A stretch of 16,375 nt of DNA from Pseudomonadota bacterium (GCA_023430685.1 JAEYZH010000152.1:1-16375); one strand, 5' to 3'; positions 5,142-14,833 are shown, counted from the stretch's first letter. Program-made: numbers and translations. Notes: generated by a model from the sequence alone, not told the origin.

Positions 5142-8100
5142 TCACTCGCAGCCGGCCGGATCGCTCGACAGCACGCGCAACATCCCGCCCGTGGTGTCGG
5201 GCAACGGCTGGGCCAGCGCGGGCTCGGACCCTTCCACGAGGAGCACCTGGCCCGCATCGGGCGAGCGCACGATCCCGAGCGCGAGCGTCGGAGCGACGAC
5301 CATCGCCCAGTCACCCGCGTGCTCGATGCCATCGGCGTCGATCGCCACCACGCGCGTGCGCGGCTGCTCGTCGGCCGCGAGGCGATCGATGCGGAAGCCG
5401 GCACCCGTCGCATCGCGCGCGTCGAGGATCGCTTCGACCGCGCGCGACGCCGGCGCCACGGGCCACGGGAGGGGATAGGTTGCCGACGAATCGAACGCGG
5501 TGCGCACGGGCGCGCCGCAGGACGAGTCGCCATGCGAACTCGCGCCGTCGTCGCCGACGACGTCGTAACCGGTGCGCATCAGCACGAGCGCATCCGTGTC
5601 GGAACTGCCCGCGCTGCCGGCGGCGCCGCTGGCCGTGACCGAGTAGTCGACACTGCCCTGGTTCGCGTAGAAGCGCACGGGTGCGCTGACAACCCAGGTC
5701 AGCGTGCGTCCAGCCGGCACGCGAACGTTTGCATCGAGCAATGGGCCGCGACCCGAAGGAGCGCAGGTTGCGCCTGCGCCTGCGCCGAAGCAGTGCCAGC
5801 GGATGAAGGCCGAATCGACGGCAGCCGAGGCGGTTCCCGTGAGCGTGAGCACGCCGCTGTCGCCATTGCCCGAGTTGTGCAGCGTGACGACGTAGTCAAC
5901 GACGCGGCCATAGCGGACGTAGTCGCGCCCATCGTCGACGTCGAGCGCGAGGGTGGGCAGCGCGTCGACGCAGCTCACGAGCACGTTGGTGACGTCCGCG
6001 TCCCCGACCGTGCCCGAGCCGTTCGCAACACTGCAGATCTGCGCAGGCGCGGAGGGCTGCTGGCCGATCGTGACCACGTACGGGGCCTGCGAAGCGACGG
6101 GTGTCGCGAACTGGAACGTTCCATTGACGACCACCGGCAGGTTCTCGCCACCGTTGAGGCGCAGCACCAATCCGGTACCCGAGAGGCCAGAGACCGTGCC
6201 ACCGATCGCGTGGGTATCGATCGCGAAGCTCGCCTGCACCTCGCAATCGGCGGTCACCGGCGCTGTCGTGTAGGTGGCCCCGACGAGCGTGCCGCCGCAG
6301 CCCTGGACCGCATCCACGTGATGGTGGGCAGCGGCGGTCACGGTCAGCGCGGCCACTTCACCGTGATCGACCTCCTGCGTCGCCGGCGTGATGCTGCCGT
6401 TCGGTCCCGCGATCGCGGTGACGGTGTGGGTGTCGATCGCGAACGTCGCGACCACTTCGCACGCGGCCGTGACCGGCGCGGTCGTGTACGTCGTGCCGAC
6501 GAGGGTGCCGCCACAGCCGGTGACCGCGTCGACGTGGTAGTTCGCATCCGGTGCCAGCGTCAGCGTCGCGACGTCGCCGTGGTCGACGTCCTGCGTCGCG
6601 GGCGCGATGCTGCCGTTCGGGCCAGCGGTCGAGGTGACCGCATGGGTGTCGACCGCGAAGCTCGCCGTGACGCTGCAGTCCGCGGTGACCGGACCGGTCG
6701 TATAGGTATTCCCGGCGAGCGTGCCACCGCAACCGGTCACCGTATCGATGTGATGGTTCGCCGCGGGCGTGACGGTCAGCGTGGCGACCTCGCCGTGTTC
6801 GATCTCCTGCGAGGGCGGCGTGATGCTGCCGTTCGCGCCCGCGGTCGCGGTCACGGTGTGCGTGTCGATCGAGAAGGTCGCGGTCACCGCGCAGTCGGCC
6901 GTGACCGGCGCGGTCGTGTAGGTGTTGCCGGCGAGGCTGCCACCGCAACCGGTCACGCTCGCGACGTGGTGGTTCGCAGCAGGGGTGACGGTGAGCGTCG
7001 CGACCTGGCCGTGATCGACTTGCTGCGTCGCAGGCGCGATGCTGCCGTTCACCCCGGCGGTGGCGGTCACCACATGGGTGTCGATCGCGAAGGTCGCGCT
7101 GACGCTGCAGTTCGCCGTGACCGGGCCGGTGGTGTAGGTGTTGCCGACGAGGCTGCCGCCGCAGCCGGTGACCGAGTCGATATGGTGGTTGGCCGCAGGC
7201 GTGACCGTCAGCATCGCGACAGCGCCATGCTCGACGCTCTGCGACAGCGGCGTGATGCTGCCGTTGGCGCCGGCATTCGCGGTGACGACGTGGGTGTCGA
7301 TCGCGAACGTCGCGCTGACCGCGCAATCCGCAGTGACCGGTGCGGTCGTGTAGGTGTTGCCCGCGAGGGTGCCGCCGCAGCCTGTCACGCTCGACACGTG
7401 GTGGTTGGCAGCCGGCGCCAGCGTCAGCACCGCGACCTGGCCGTGGTCGACGGTCTGCTGCAGCGGCGAAATCGTGCCGTTCGCACCCGCCGTCGCGGTG
7501 ACGACATGGGTGTCGATCGCGAAGGTCGCATTGACCGTGCAGTTGGCGGTCAACGGTGCGGTCGTGAACAGGTTGCCCGCGAGCGTTCCGCCGCAACCGG
7601 TGACGCTCGCGATGTGGTGGTTCGCGGCCGGCGTGACGGTGAACGCGATCGTGCTGCCGTACGTCACGGTCTGCGGCGTCGCGGGCGAGAGGCTGCCGTT
7701 CGGGCCGGCGATCGGCGTCACGGTGACGGTATCCGGCATGAAGGTCGCGGTGCAGGCGCGTGCCTGGTCCATCGTCACCGCGGTGGTCTGCGAAGTGCCG
7801 CTGCAGTCGCCGCTCCAGCCGCTGAACAGGCGTCCCGCATCGGGCGTCGCAACGAGGGTGACGCTCGGCGCGACCTCGCCGTCGTACTCGGCCGTGCACG
7901 CGGTCGCGCAGTTCGCGATCGACCCCTGCAGGGGCACCGGCGTTGCACCGGCGGAGACGCTGCCACCACCCGCCGCGGTGATCGCCAGGCGGTTCTGGCG
8001 GTATTCGAATGCACCGATGTCGCAGGCGTCGCCCTGCGGGCGCGTGAAGCCGCGCTGGTCGTGGGTCTGCGCGCAGCCGGTGGCCCAGGCATCGAGCACG

Positions 8101-9077
8101 GGACTGGTCGTCGCGAATGCGTGCGTCGCGGTCGGACCGCCGTTGCCTGCTAGCGCGGCGAGTTGCGGATCGGTGCCCGCCGCGAGGTCGCTTGGCGCGA
8201 AGCCCACGGCGTCGCCTCGCTGGCGCACGAGATTGTGGCCACCCGACACCAGCCCGCCTCCGAGCGCGCCGTGGAAGTCCGCATTCGCCGGCGTGCCGCC
8301 GCCCGTGGCACCCGCGGAGACGATGGTCCCGGTCAGCTGCAGGCTCGCGGCCGCGCTGCCCTTGTAGAGGTTGCCGCCACTGGCGCCGGCACTGTTGTTC
8401 GCGATCGTGCTCGCGCGGATCGAGGCATTGCCGTCGTTGAAACTGATGCCGCCACCGCTGCAGGGATTGGCGAAGTTGCCGCTGATCGTGCTGTCGACGA
8501 TGGTCAGCGCCGAGCCCGGGCCTTCGCTGCGGATCGCGCCGCCGCCGGCGCAGGTCGCATCATCGACGCTGTTGCCGCTGAAGGTGCTCGCGCGCACCTC
8601 GAGCGAGCCCGTGTTGTAGATGCCGCCGCCCGCGTCGCCCGCACGGTTGTCGGAAACCGAAAGGCCGCTCACGACGAGCGAGCCGAGGTTGCGGATCGCG
8701 CCGCCCTGGCCGCCGGATCCCGCTTGCCCGTCCCGGAGGCGCAGTCCGTTGATCGAGACGCTCGACCCGGGCGCCACTTCGAAGATGCGCGACGAAAGCG
8801 AGCCGCTCACGCCGACGAGGTTCGCACCCGGACCGTTGATCGTGGTGCCGGAAGGAACCGTGATGGGTCCGGTCGTGAGCAGGATGGTCGCCCCGTTCAG
8901 CGCCGGGGAGAAGGTGACGCTGCCGCCGGCGGCGACCGCCGCGCGCAGGCTGCCGGCACCGCTGTCGTTGGCCTGGGTGACCTCGAGGGCCGACGCCGAA
9001 CCGGCGGCTGCCATGGCGAGCACGAGCGCCAACGAGGCGCGCGCGCGGTGCTGCCGCAACGTGGCGGTCACGATCAT
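5142..9077 (-). CDS. Large secreted beta-helix protein with seven 72-aa repeats
   Basis: A 1311-aa exported protein. Residues 1-30 form a signal peptide (ASA cleavage). Residues about 31-359 look like a right-handed parallel beta-helix with many GGGI and SGN turns, ending in the DIGAFEY motif (353-359) typical of choice-of-anchor Q proteins. Residues about 363-446 contain one divergent InlB B-repeat with a GWSGDCSG core. Residues 449-952 are seven tandem 72-residue repeats, each with GxNGSI, HG.VA.L and VTGCGG motifs and two Cys about 17-18 residues apart, probably a disulfide. Residues 953-1030 hold a GGTVSGLSGTGLVL-type domain, and the rest is DUF11-like and Asp-rich. No sortase-type, PEP-CTERM or autotransporter anchor is visible. 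It is probably a surface or released adhesin-like protein. A Shine-Dalgarno (AGGGG) lies 9 nt before the ATG, inside the end of the acetyltransferase gene region. Confidence 0.85.
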   Translation of the reverse strand: MIVTATLRQHRARASLALVLAMAAAGSASALEVTQANDSGAGSLRAAVAAGGSVTFSPALNGATILLTTGPITVPSGTTINGPGANLVGVSGSLSSRIFEVAPGSSVSINGLRLRDGQAGSGGQGGAIRNLGSLVVSGLSVSDNRAGDAGGGIYNTGSLEVRASTFSGNSVDDATCAGGGAIRSEGPGSALTIVDSTISGNFANPCSGGGISFNDGNASIRASTIANNSAGASGGNLYKGSAAASLQLTGTIVSAGATGGGTPANADFHGALGGGLVSGGHNLVRQRGDAVGFAPSDLAAGTDPQLAALAGNGGPTATHAFATTSPVLDAWATGCAQTHDQRGFTRPQGDACDIGAFEYRQNRLAITAAGGGSVSAGATPVPLQGSIANCATACTAEYDGEVAPSVTLVATPDAGRLFSGWSGDCSGTSQTTAVTMDQARACTATFMPDTVTVTPIAGPNGSLSPATPQTVTYGSTIAFTVTPAANHHIASVTGCGGTLAGNLFTTAPLTANCTVNATFAIDTHVVTATAGANGTISPLQQTVDHGQVAVLTLAPAANHHVSSVTGCGGTLAGNTYTTAPVTADCAVSATFAIDTHVVTANAGANGSITPLSQSVEHGAVAMLTVTPAANHHIDSVTGCGGSLVGNTYTTGPVTANCSVSATFAIDTHVVTATAGVNGSIAPATQQVDHGQVATLTVTPAANHHVASVTGCGGSLAGNTYTTAPVTADCAVTATFSIDTHTVTATAGANGSITPPSQEIEHGEVATLTVTPAANHHIDTVTGCGGTLAGNTYTTGPVTADCSVTASFAVDTHAVTSTAGPNGSIAPATQDVDHGDVATLTLAPDANYHVDAVTGCGGTLVGTTYTTAPVTAACEVVATFAIDTHTVTAIAGPNGSITPATQEVDHGEVAALTVTAAAHHHVDAVQGCGGTLVGATYTTAPVTADCEVQASFAIDTHAIGGTVSGLSGTGLVLRLNGGENLPVVVNGTFQFATPVASQAPYVVTIGQQPSAPAQICSVANGSGTVGDADVTNVLVSCVDALPTLALDVDDGRDYVRYGRVVDYVVTLHNSGNGDSGVLTLTGTASAAVDSAFIRWHCFGAGAGATCAPSGRGPLLDANVRVPAGRTLTWVVSAPVRFYANQGSVDYSVTASGAAGSAGSSDTDALVLMRTGYDVVGDDGASSHGDSSCGAPVRTAFDSSATYPLPWPVAPASRAVEAILDARDATGAGFRIDRLAADEQPRTRVVAIDADGIEHAGDWAMVVAPTLALGIVRSPDAGQVLLVEGSEPALAQPLPDTTGGMLRVLSSDPAGCE
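6222..7733 (-). repeat. Seven 216-bp tandem coding repeats
   Basis: The array encodes residues 449-952 of the beta-helix protein. Seven units of exactly 216 bp fit the 1512-bp span with no insertion or deletion. Units 2-7 each begin with a (I/V)DTH codon block; unit 1 begins with the related DTVTVT. The outer units are the most diverged, while the inner ones share long near-identical stretches. This suggests expansion by unequal recombination under structural constraint. Confidence 0.9.
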
Positions 9078-9093
9078 GTTTCGCTGCCCCTGT

Positions 9094-9618
9094 TCAAGCC
9101 GCCGAGCGCACGCGCGGTGCGTGCGGCAGGCGTTCCATCAAGCGATAGACCGGTCCCGATTCGCCGGTGAAGACGAAGCCGAGTCGAAGGTAGAGTCGTC
9201 GTGCGCGATTCTCGATTTCGACGTGGATGCGCACCGCGATCCCCTGCGCGTCCGCCTCGTCGAACAAGCATTGGAACAATGCACTCGCGATCCCGCGGTC
9301 GCGGAATCGCGGCAACAGCGCGATGTCGATGACGCGCAATTCATCGGCGCGACGCTCGACGTAGAGCCTGCCTGCATCCACGCCCTCGCTGGTGACGACA
9401 TGGAAGCGCGCAGTGTCGTAGTTGTTCCAGTAGTCGCGCTGCTGCGCCTCGAACTGCATGTCGATGAAGGCTTCGACCTGCTGCGGGCTCCATCCGAGCG
9501 GCGCAAGCTCGGCCAGGCGCGTGTGCGCGTACACCTCGCGCAGGAATTCGCGATCGGACGCGCGGATGGCGCGCAGGCCGATCGGGGACTCGCTGCGAAG
9601 CTGCGGTGTCGCGGCCAT
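9094..9618 (-). CDS. GNAT-family N-acetyltransferase
   Basis: A 174-aa acetyltransferase. Residues 13-60 hold the GLRAIRASDREFLREVYAHT-type N-terminal region, 85-115 the central strand and the acetyl-CoA loop RDRGIA (106-111) after IDIALLPRF, and 131-160 the C-terminal VEIENRARRLYLRLGF motif. The fold and length fit a complete GNAT enzyme; the acceptor substrate cannot be told from sequence. It starts 8 nt after the stop of the third tail-collar gene (AGAGG before the ATG) and ends 16 nt before the beta-helix gene, so it is in the same transcription unit. That placement makes a protein or surface-component acetylation role possible. Confidence 0.9.
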   Translation of the reverse strand: MAATPQLRSESPIGLRAIRASDREFLREVYAHTRLAELAPLGWSPQQVEAFIDMQFEAQQRDYWNNYDTARFHVVTSEGVDAGRLYVERRADELRVIDIALLPRFRDRGIASALFQCLFDEADAQGIAVRIHVEIENRARRLYLRLGFVFTGESGPVYRLMERLPHAPRVRSAA

Positions 9619-9626
9619 TGCAACCT

Positions 9627-10142
9627 CTAGTTGCGCGCCGGGAAGATGCCTTCCAGCGCGATGATGAAGTTCAGCGCGAGGAACGGCTGCATGTTGTTGT
9701 GCGGACCACCGCCGCCGGACGGGGTGACGCTCGTCGGTGCCAGCACGGCGGTGGGCGGCGAGGTCGCGTAGATCGGATCCGCCGTGGCCGCGAGCTGCGC
9801 ACCCGTCGCGTTGGCACGGTCGGCGCGGGACGAGGTCGCGTTGACGGCGTGCGTGTGCAGCGGCATCTCCGGCGACACCAACGTGACGCTGTTCGTGCCG
9901 GTGGCTTCCCCGAGCGAGCGCGACGTGAGACCCGGACCGTTTCCGTGTGCCATCGGCGCACGGCCGCGCAAGTCCGGGAGCGCGTAGTTGGTCTGGCCGT
10001 TGCCGCCGTAAGTCGTGCCGAGCAACGCGAACAACGCGGTGTTCTGCTGGATCGGAATCAGCTGGCCGTTGCACTGCGCCCAGCCGCGCGGGGCGAAGTT
10101 GAGGCCGACGATGGAGATCTGGCCGAGGAAGGGTTCGGACAT
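9627..10142 (-). CDS. Phage tail collar domain protein, copy 3 (MdpB-like)
   Basis: A 171-aa member of the tail-collar / microcystin-dependent protein family. Residues 1-70 hold the collar signature: FAPRGWAQCNGQLIPIQQN, the LLGTTYGGNGQT segment and ALPDLRGRAP. A HTHAVNATSS region follows at about 96-105, and the end carries the family's QPFLALNFIIALEGIFPARN tail. The ATG overlaps no Shine-Dalgarno of note, so it may depend on coupling with copy 2, whose stop is 8 nt upstream. The biological role of these standalone proteins is not settled; they resemble small tail-fibre subunits but occur without other phage genes. Confidence 0.92.
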   Translation of the reverse strand: MSEPFLGQISIVGLNFAPRGWAQCNGQLIPIQQNTALFALLGTTYGGNGQTNYALPDLRGRAPMAHGNGPGLTSRSLGEATGTNSVTLVSPEMPLHTHAVNATSSRADRANATGAQLAATADPIYATSPPTAVLAPTSVTPSGGGGPHNNMQPFLALNFIIALEGIFPARN

Positions 10143-10150
10143 GGCGATGC

Positions 10151-10669
10151 TCAGTTCCGCGAGGGGAAGATCCCTTCCAGCGCGATGATGAAATTCACCG
10201 CAAGGACGGGTTGCATGTTGTCATGCGGCAACGAGGATCCCGCCGACGCGAGCTGGCTCGGCGCGAGGCCGACCGACGGCGTCGCGCTGCGCGAATAGAT
10301 GTCGGCCTCGCCGCCCGCGAGCAGGTTGCCGTTCGCCGCGGACGTGCGCGTGCCGTTAGTGGCGATCCACATCTGGTGCGTGTGCGCCGGCATCTGCCCT
10401 TCGATCAGCGTCACCGATTCGGCCCCACCGGCTTCGCCGATGACGCGATTGGTCAATCCCGGGCCCTGGCCCTGGTTGAGCGGTATGCGACCGCGCAGGT
10501 CGGGCAGCGCGAACGTGGTCTGGCCGTCACCGCCGTAGATGGTCCCGAGCAGCGCGAACAGCGCGTCGTTCTGCGCGATGCTGAGCAGGCTTCCATTGCA
10601 GAACGCCCAGCCTCGCGGGGCGAAGTTGAAGCCCACCATCTGGATCTCGCCGAGAAACGGTTCCGACAC
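10151..10669 (-). CDS. Phage tail collar domain protein, copy 2 (MdpB-like)
   Basis: A 172-aa paralogue of its two neighbours. It shares the FAPRGWAFCNGSLLSIAQN and TIYGGDGQTTFALPDLRGR blocks in the first 65 residues, a central MPAHTHQMW motif and the C-terminal QPVLAVNFIIALEGIFPSRN. The start is GTG at 10669, with GAGGGG about 8 nt upstream overlapping the stop of copy 1. The region between the conserved ends, about residues 95-150, differs most among the three copies, as expected if that part contacts a variable ligand. Confidence 0.92.
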   Translation of the reverse strand: MSEPFLGEIQMVGFNFAPRGWAFCNGSLLSIAQNDALFALLGTIYGGDGQTTFALPDLRGRIPLNQGQGPGLTNRVIGEAGGAESVTLIEGQMPAHTHQMWIATNGTRTSAANGNLLAGGEADIYSRSATPSVGLAPSQLASAGSSLPHDNMQPVLAVNFIIALEGIFPSRN

Positions 10670-10680
10670 GATCGAACCCC

Positions 10681-11202
10681 TCAGTTGCGCGACGGGAAGA
10701 CGCCCTGCAGGGCAATCGAGATGTTCACCACCACGTAGGGCTGCATGTTCGGATGCGGCTGGGTGGAGCCCGCGACCGCGAGCGCCGACGGCGCAAGGTT
10801 AGTGGAGGAACCGCTGCCGCTGCGGAATAGGTGGCTGTCGGTCGGAGCGGCGAGCACGGTATTGCCCGCGGGCGTACCGGTGGTCGGCGCGCCGGCGACC
10901 TGGACCAAGTGCGTGTGTTGCGGGAGTTCGGACGCGATCAGCGTGTGGTGCTCCTCGCCGGCCCGCTCACCGAGCGCGAGTGGCGCGAGCCCTGGCCCCT
11001 GGCCGTGGTGGACCGGCGCGCGACCGCGCAGGTCGGGCAACGCGAACGTGGTCTGGCCGTTTCCGCCGTAGGTCGTGCCGAGCAGTGAAAACAGTGCCTG
11101 GTTCTGGCTGATCGCGAGCAGCTGGCCGGCGCAGGTGGCCCAGCCGCGCGGCGGGAAATCGAACCCGAACATCCGGATCTCGCCGATGAAAGGCGTCGCC
11201 AT
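10681..11202 (-). CDS. Phage tail collar domain protein, copy 1 (MdpB-like)
   Basis: The first gene of the five-gene minus-strand run, 173 aa from the ATG at 11202, which has a strong AGGGGG Shine-Dalgarno eight nt upstream. An in-frame ATG at 11232 lies before that site and is not used here. The collar block (FPPRGWATCAGQLLAISQN, TTYGGNGQTTFALPDLRGR) is well kept. A LPQHTHLVQV motif and a NMQPYVVVNISIALQGVFPS ending complete the family pattern. It is the most divergent copy at the C-terminus. A candidate promoter within an inverted repeat lies upstream. Confidence 0.92.
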   Translation of the reverse strand: MATPFIGEIRMFGFDFPPRGWATCAGQLLAISQNQALFSLLGTTYGGNGQTTFALPDLRGRAPVHHGQGPGLAPLALGERAGEEHHTLIASELPQHTHLVQVAGAPTTGTPAGNTVLAAPTDSHLFRSGSGSSTNLAPSALAVAGSTQPHPNMQPYVVVNISIALQGVFPSRN

Positions 11203-11244
11203 TGGTGAATCCCCCTGGAGCGCCGCCGACATTGCGTCGACGAG

Positions 11245-11282
11245 GTACCGCCATGATAGTCACGCGGAGTTGCGCGGTACAA
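11245..11282 (-). promoter_or_regulatory. Candidate promoter of the tail-collar operon inside an inverted repeat
   Basis: On the minus strand TTGTAC (11277-11282) and TATCAT (11253-11258) with an 18-nt spacer could be -35 and -10 elements. A perfect 7-bp inverted repeat, GTACCGC (11245-11251) and GCGGTAC (11274-11280), brackets the pair, which is where an operator would sit. The -35 match is only partial. Confidence 0.4.
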
Positions 11283-11324
11283 GCGGCGTCGCGCACGGCG
11301 CCGCTGCGCGGCGTCTTCGCTTGC

Positions 11325-11333
11325 TGCTAGACT
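11325..11333 (+). promoter_or_regulatory. Candidate extended -10 promoter for Tat-signal DUF6916 gene
   Basis: TGCTAGACT is an extended -10 element (TGnTAGACT) 27 nt before the ATG at 11360. No good -35 hexamer is seen at 17 nt, which an extended -10 can tolerate. The transcript would start near 11340. Confidence 0.4.
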
Positions 11334-11359
11334 CGGTGCACCCCGGCCGGAACGATACC

Positions 11360-11764
11360 ATGTCGCAGCCTCGACGCCGCTTCCTGCAACAGTTCGCGCT
11401 CGCCTCCGCAGCGCTCGCGATCGTGCGCGCGCCGTTCGCGCAGGCCGCGACGACCATCCCTGCGCAAATGGGGTATGCGACGTTCGCCTCGCAGGTCGGC
11501 CGTCGCTTCACCGCGACCGACGCATCGGGATCCACGACGGTCCTCACGCTGGCCAAGGTCAGTCGTGCACGCATGCCGTCGGGACATCGCGATCCCGCGA
11601 AGGCGCGCGAGCACAGCTTCACGCTGGTCTTCGAATGCGACGCGGGCACGTCGTTGCCCGAAGCGATCTACACGCTCGGCGCGGTCGAGGTCGAATCGTT
11701 CGAAGCCCTGGTGTCGCCGTTCGGGGATGCCGGGCGCTACCAGGTCGTGTTCAACCGCACCTGA
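11360..11764 (+). CDS. Tat-exported DUF6916-like protein
   Basis: A 134-aa protein. Residues 5-29 form a twin-arginine signal: RRRFLQ, a hydrophobic Ala/Leu stretch and an AQA cleavage site, so the folded protein is probably exported by Tat. The mature part is a small beta-rich domain with TFASQVGRRFTATD, HSFTLVFECDAG and GRYQVVFNR segments. The last two blocks match the neighbouring minus-strand protein, and both resemble the DUF6916 family, recalled from memory as often lying beside tail-collar genes. No catalytic motif is visible and the function is unknown. The gene is divergent from the tail-collar operon and convergent with its paralogue. Confidence 0.7.
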   Translation: MSQPRRRFLQQFALASAALAIVRAPFAQAATTIPAQMGYATFASQVGRRFTATDASGSTTVLTLAKVSRARMPSGHRDPAKAREHSFTLVFECDAGTSLPEAIYTLGAVEVESFEALVSPFGDAGRYQVVFNRT

Positions 11765-11786
11765 TCGTCGCGGCGTCCGCCATCGA

Positions 11787-12098
11787 TCAGTTCGCCTTGC
11801 GATTGAAGACCGCTTCGTAGACGAGGCGGGTGCCATCGCGCGCGATCGGCACGAGGAACACGTCCAGCTGCACGCCGTCGGCGAAACGCACGACGTGGCT
11901 GCCCTGCTGCGGTGCTGCGACGTTGTCGACGTGGAACAGCAGCGAGAACGACTCGAATCCCTGCTGCTCGCGACGCTCGCCGACTTCCGCGAGCACCGCG
12001 GGAAAGTCCGGCCCGGCCGCACCGGCATCGCCGTAGCGCACGCTGCATGCGCTCGACAGGCGGGCACGGAACTCCTCGTAGCGCAACGCGTCGGACAT
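11787..12098 (-). CDS. DUF6916-like protein without signal peptide
   Basis: A 103-aa protein starting at the ATG at 12098, with AAGGG 8 nt upstream. It has no signal peptide. It shares the layout of the Tat-exported neighbour: an early Y/TF-x-F strand, then FSLLFHVDN (51-59), a Leu/Val-rich strand and a final LVYEAVFNR (92-100) equivalent to YQVVFNR. It is therefore a paralogue in the cytoplasmic compartment. The genes converge with 22 nt between stop codons. It is separated from pnp by a terminator, so it needs its own promoter, which I could not identify. Confidence 0.65.
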   Translation of the reverse strand: MSDALRYEEFRARLSSACSVRYGDAGAAGPDFPAVLAEVGERREQQGFESFSLLFHVDNVAAPQQGSHVVRFADGVQLDVFLVPIARDGTRLVYEAVFNRKAN

Positions 12099-12148
12099 CA
12101 CCGCCACCCTTGTTCGTGGCCGGTGATTCTAGCAGCGCGCCCGGGCGG

Positions 12149-12180
12149 AAAAAAAAAGGCGGGCCCGAGGCCCGCCTTTT
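12149..12180 (-). terminator. Rho-independent terminator of the rpsO-pnp transcript
   Basis: Read on the minus strand, a perfect 8-bp stem (GGCGGGCC, TCG loop, GGCCCGCC; 12158-12176) is followed at once by nine T (12149-12157). It lies 26 nt after the pnp stop. Four T on the other side give it weak potential in the opposite direction as well. Confidence 0.95.
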
Positions 12181-12202
12181 CGTGTGTCGCGAGCAACCGC
12201 GG

Positions 12203-14305
<2,103 letters not shown>

Positions 14306-14327
14306 GTTAGTGTTCCTGTCTTGGAAA

Positions 14328-14348
14328 GCGCGTCCGCGTCGGACGCGC
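14328..14348 (-). promoter_or_regulatory. Hairpin in rpsO-pnp intergenic leader
   Basis: A perfect 8-bp stem, GCGCGTCC and GGACGCGC around a 5-nt loop, lies 23 nt before the pnp start. On the minus strand three T follow it. In E. coli a stem-loop at this place is cut by RNase III, and PNPase then represses its own mRNA. The same role here is inferred from position. It could also act as a weak rpsO terminator. Confidence 0.5.
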
Positions 14349-14369
14349 CTTGTGCATCATTCAAGGTGT

Positions 14370-14386
14370 GCGGCCCTGCGGGCCGC
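14370..14386 (-). promoter_or_regulatory. Second hairpin in rpsO-pnp intergenic region
   Basis: A perfect 7-bp stem, GCGGCCC and GGGCCGC around TGC, lies between rpsO and the hairpin near pnp. No T-run follows, so it is more likely an mRNA structure than a terminator. Confidence 0.4.
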
Positions 14387-14476
14387 CGTGGTATTCGGTG
14401 CAGCGGCGCGGGCAACGCGACGGTGGGCGGGCGGCTTCGATGAACAGTGCACGCACGCGCAGCCGTTGCCGCGCGC

Positions 14477-14746
14477 TCAGCGACGCAGGCCCAGGCGCTC
14501 GATCAGCGTCTTGTAGCGCTCGCCGTCCTTCTTCTTGAGGTAACCGAGCAGGCTGCGGCGCTGGTTGACCATCTTCAGCAGGCCGCGGCGCGAGTGGTGG
14601 TCCTTGTCGTGGTGCGCGAAATGCTTGGACAGGTGCTCGATGCGCGCGGACAGCAACGCGACCTGCACTTCGGGCGAACCGGTGTCGTTGGTGCCACGAC
14701 CGAAGTCGGCGATGATCTTGGACGTCTGTTCTACGGGAAGCGACAT
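14477..14746 (-). CDS. rpsO: 30S ribosomal protein S15
   Basis: An 89-aa protein with the full S15 pattern: DTGSPEVQVALLSARIEHLS (21-40), the KDHHSRRGLLKMVNQRRSLL region (48-67) and the C-terminal YLKKKDGERYKTLIERLGLR. S15 binds 16S rRNA at the three-way junction of helices 20-22 and nucleates platform assembly. AGAGG lies before the ATG at 14746. It is located between truB and pnp, as is standard. Confidence 0.99.
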   Translation of the reverse strand: MSLPVEQTSKIIADFGRGTNDTGSPEVQVALLSARIEHLSKHFAHHDKDHHSRRGLLKMVNQRRSLLGYLKKKDGERYKTLIERLGLRR

Positions 14747-14833
14747 GGGGATGACCTCTTGATGGAACGTACGGCGCGGTTCGGCCTGTCGGAGCGCGAT
14801 CCGCGTCAAGGGAGTTGCCTCGGGAAGCCGCGC

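Noticed and set aside
6222..7733. CRISPR-like array
   Set aside because: The 216-bp period is far too long, the units have no spacers and they encode a continuous protein.
5106..8153. 1015-aa open frame on the plus strand opposite the beta-helix gene
   Set aside because: It is antisense to the repeat protein; codon use is Arg/Asp/Val-rich and it repeats with the 216-bp period, as expected for a GC-rich shadow of a periodic gene. The minus-strand product has a signal peptide and known domains.
9627..11202. Prophage or tailocin remnant
   Set aside because: Only collar-type proteins are present; no sheath, tube, baseplate, lysis, integrase or terminase genes are seen, and the neighbours are not phage-like.
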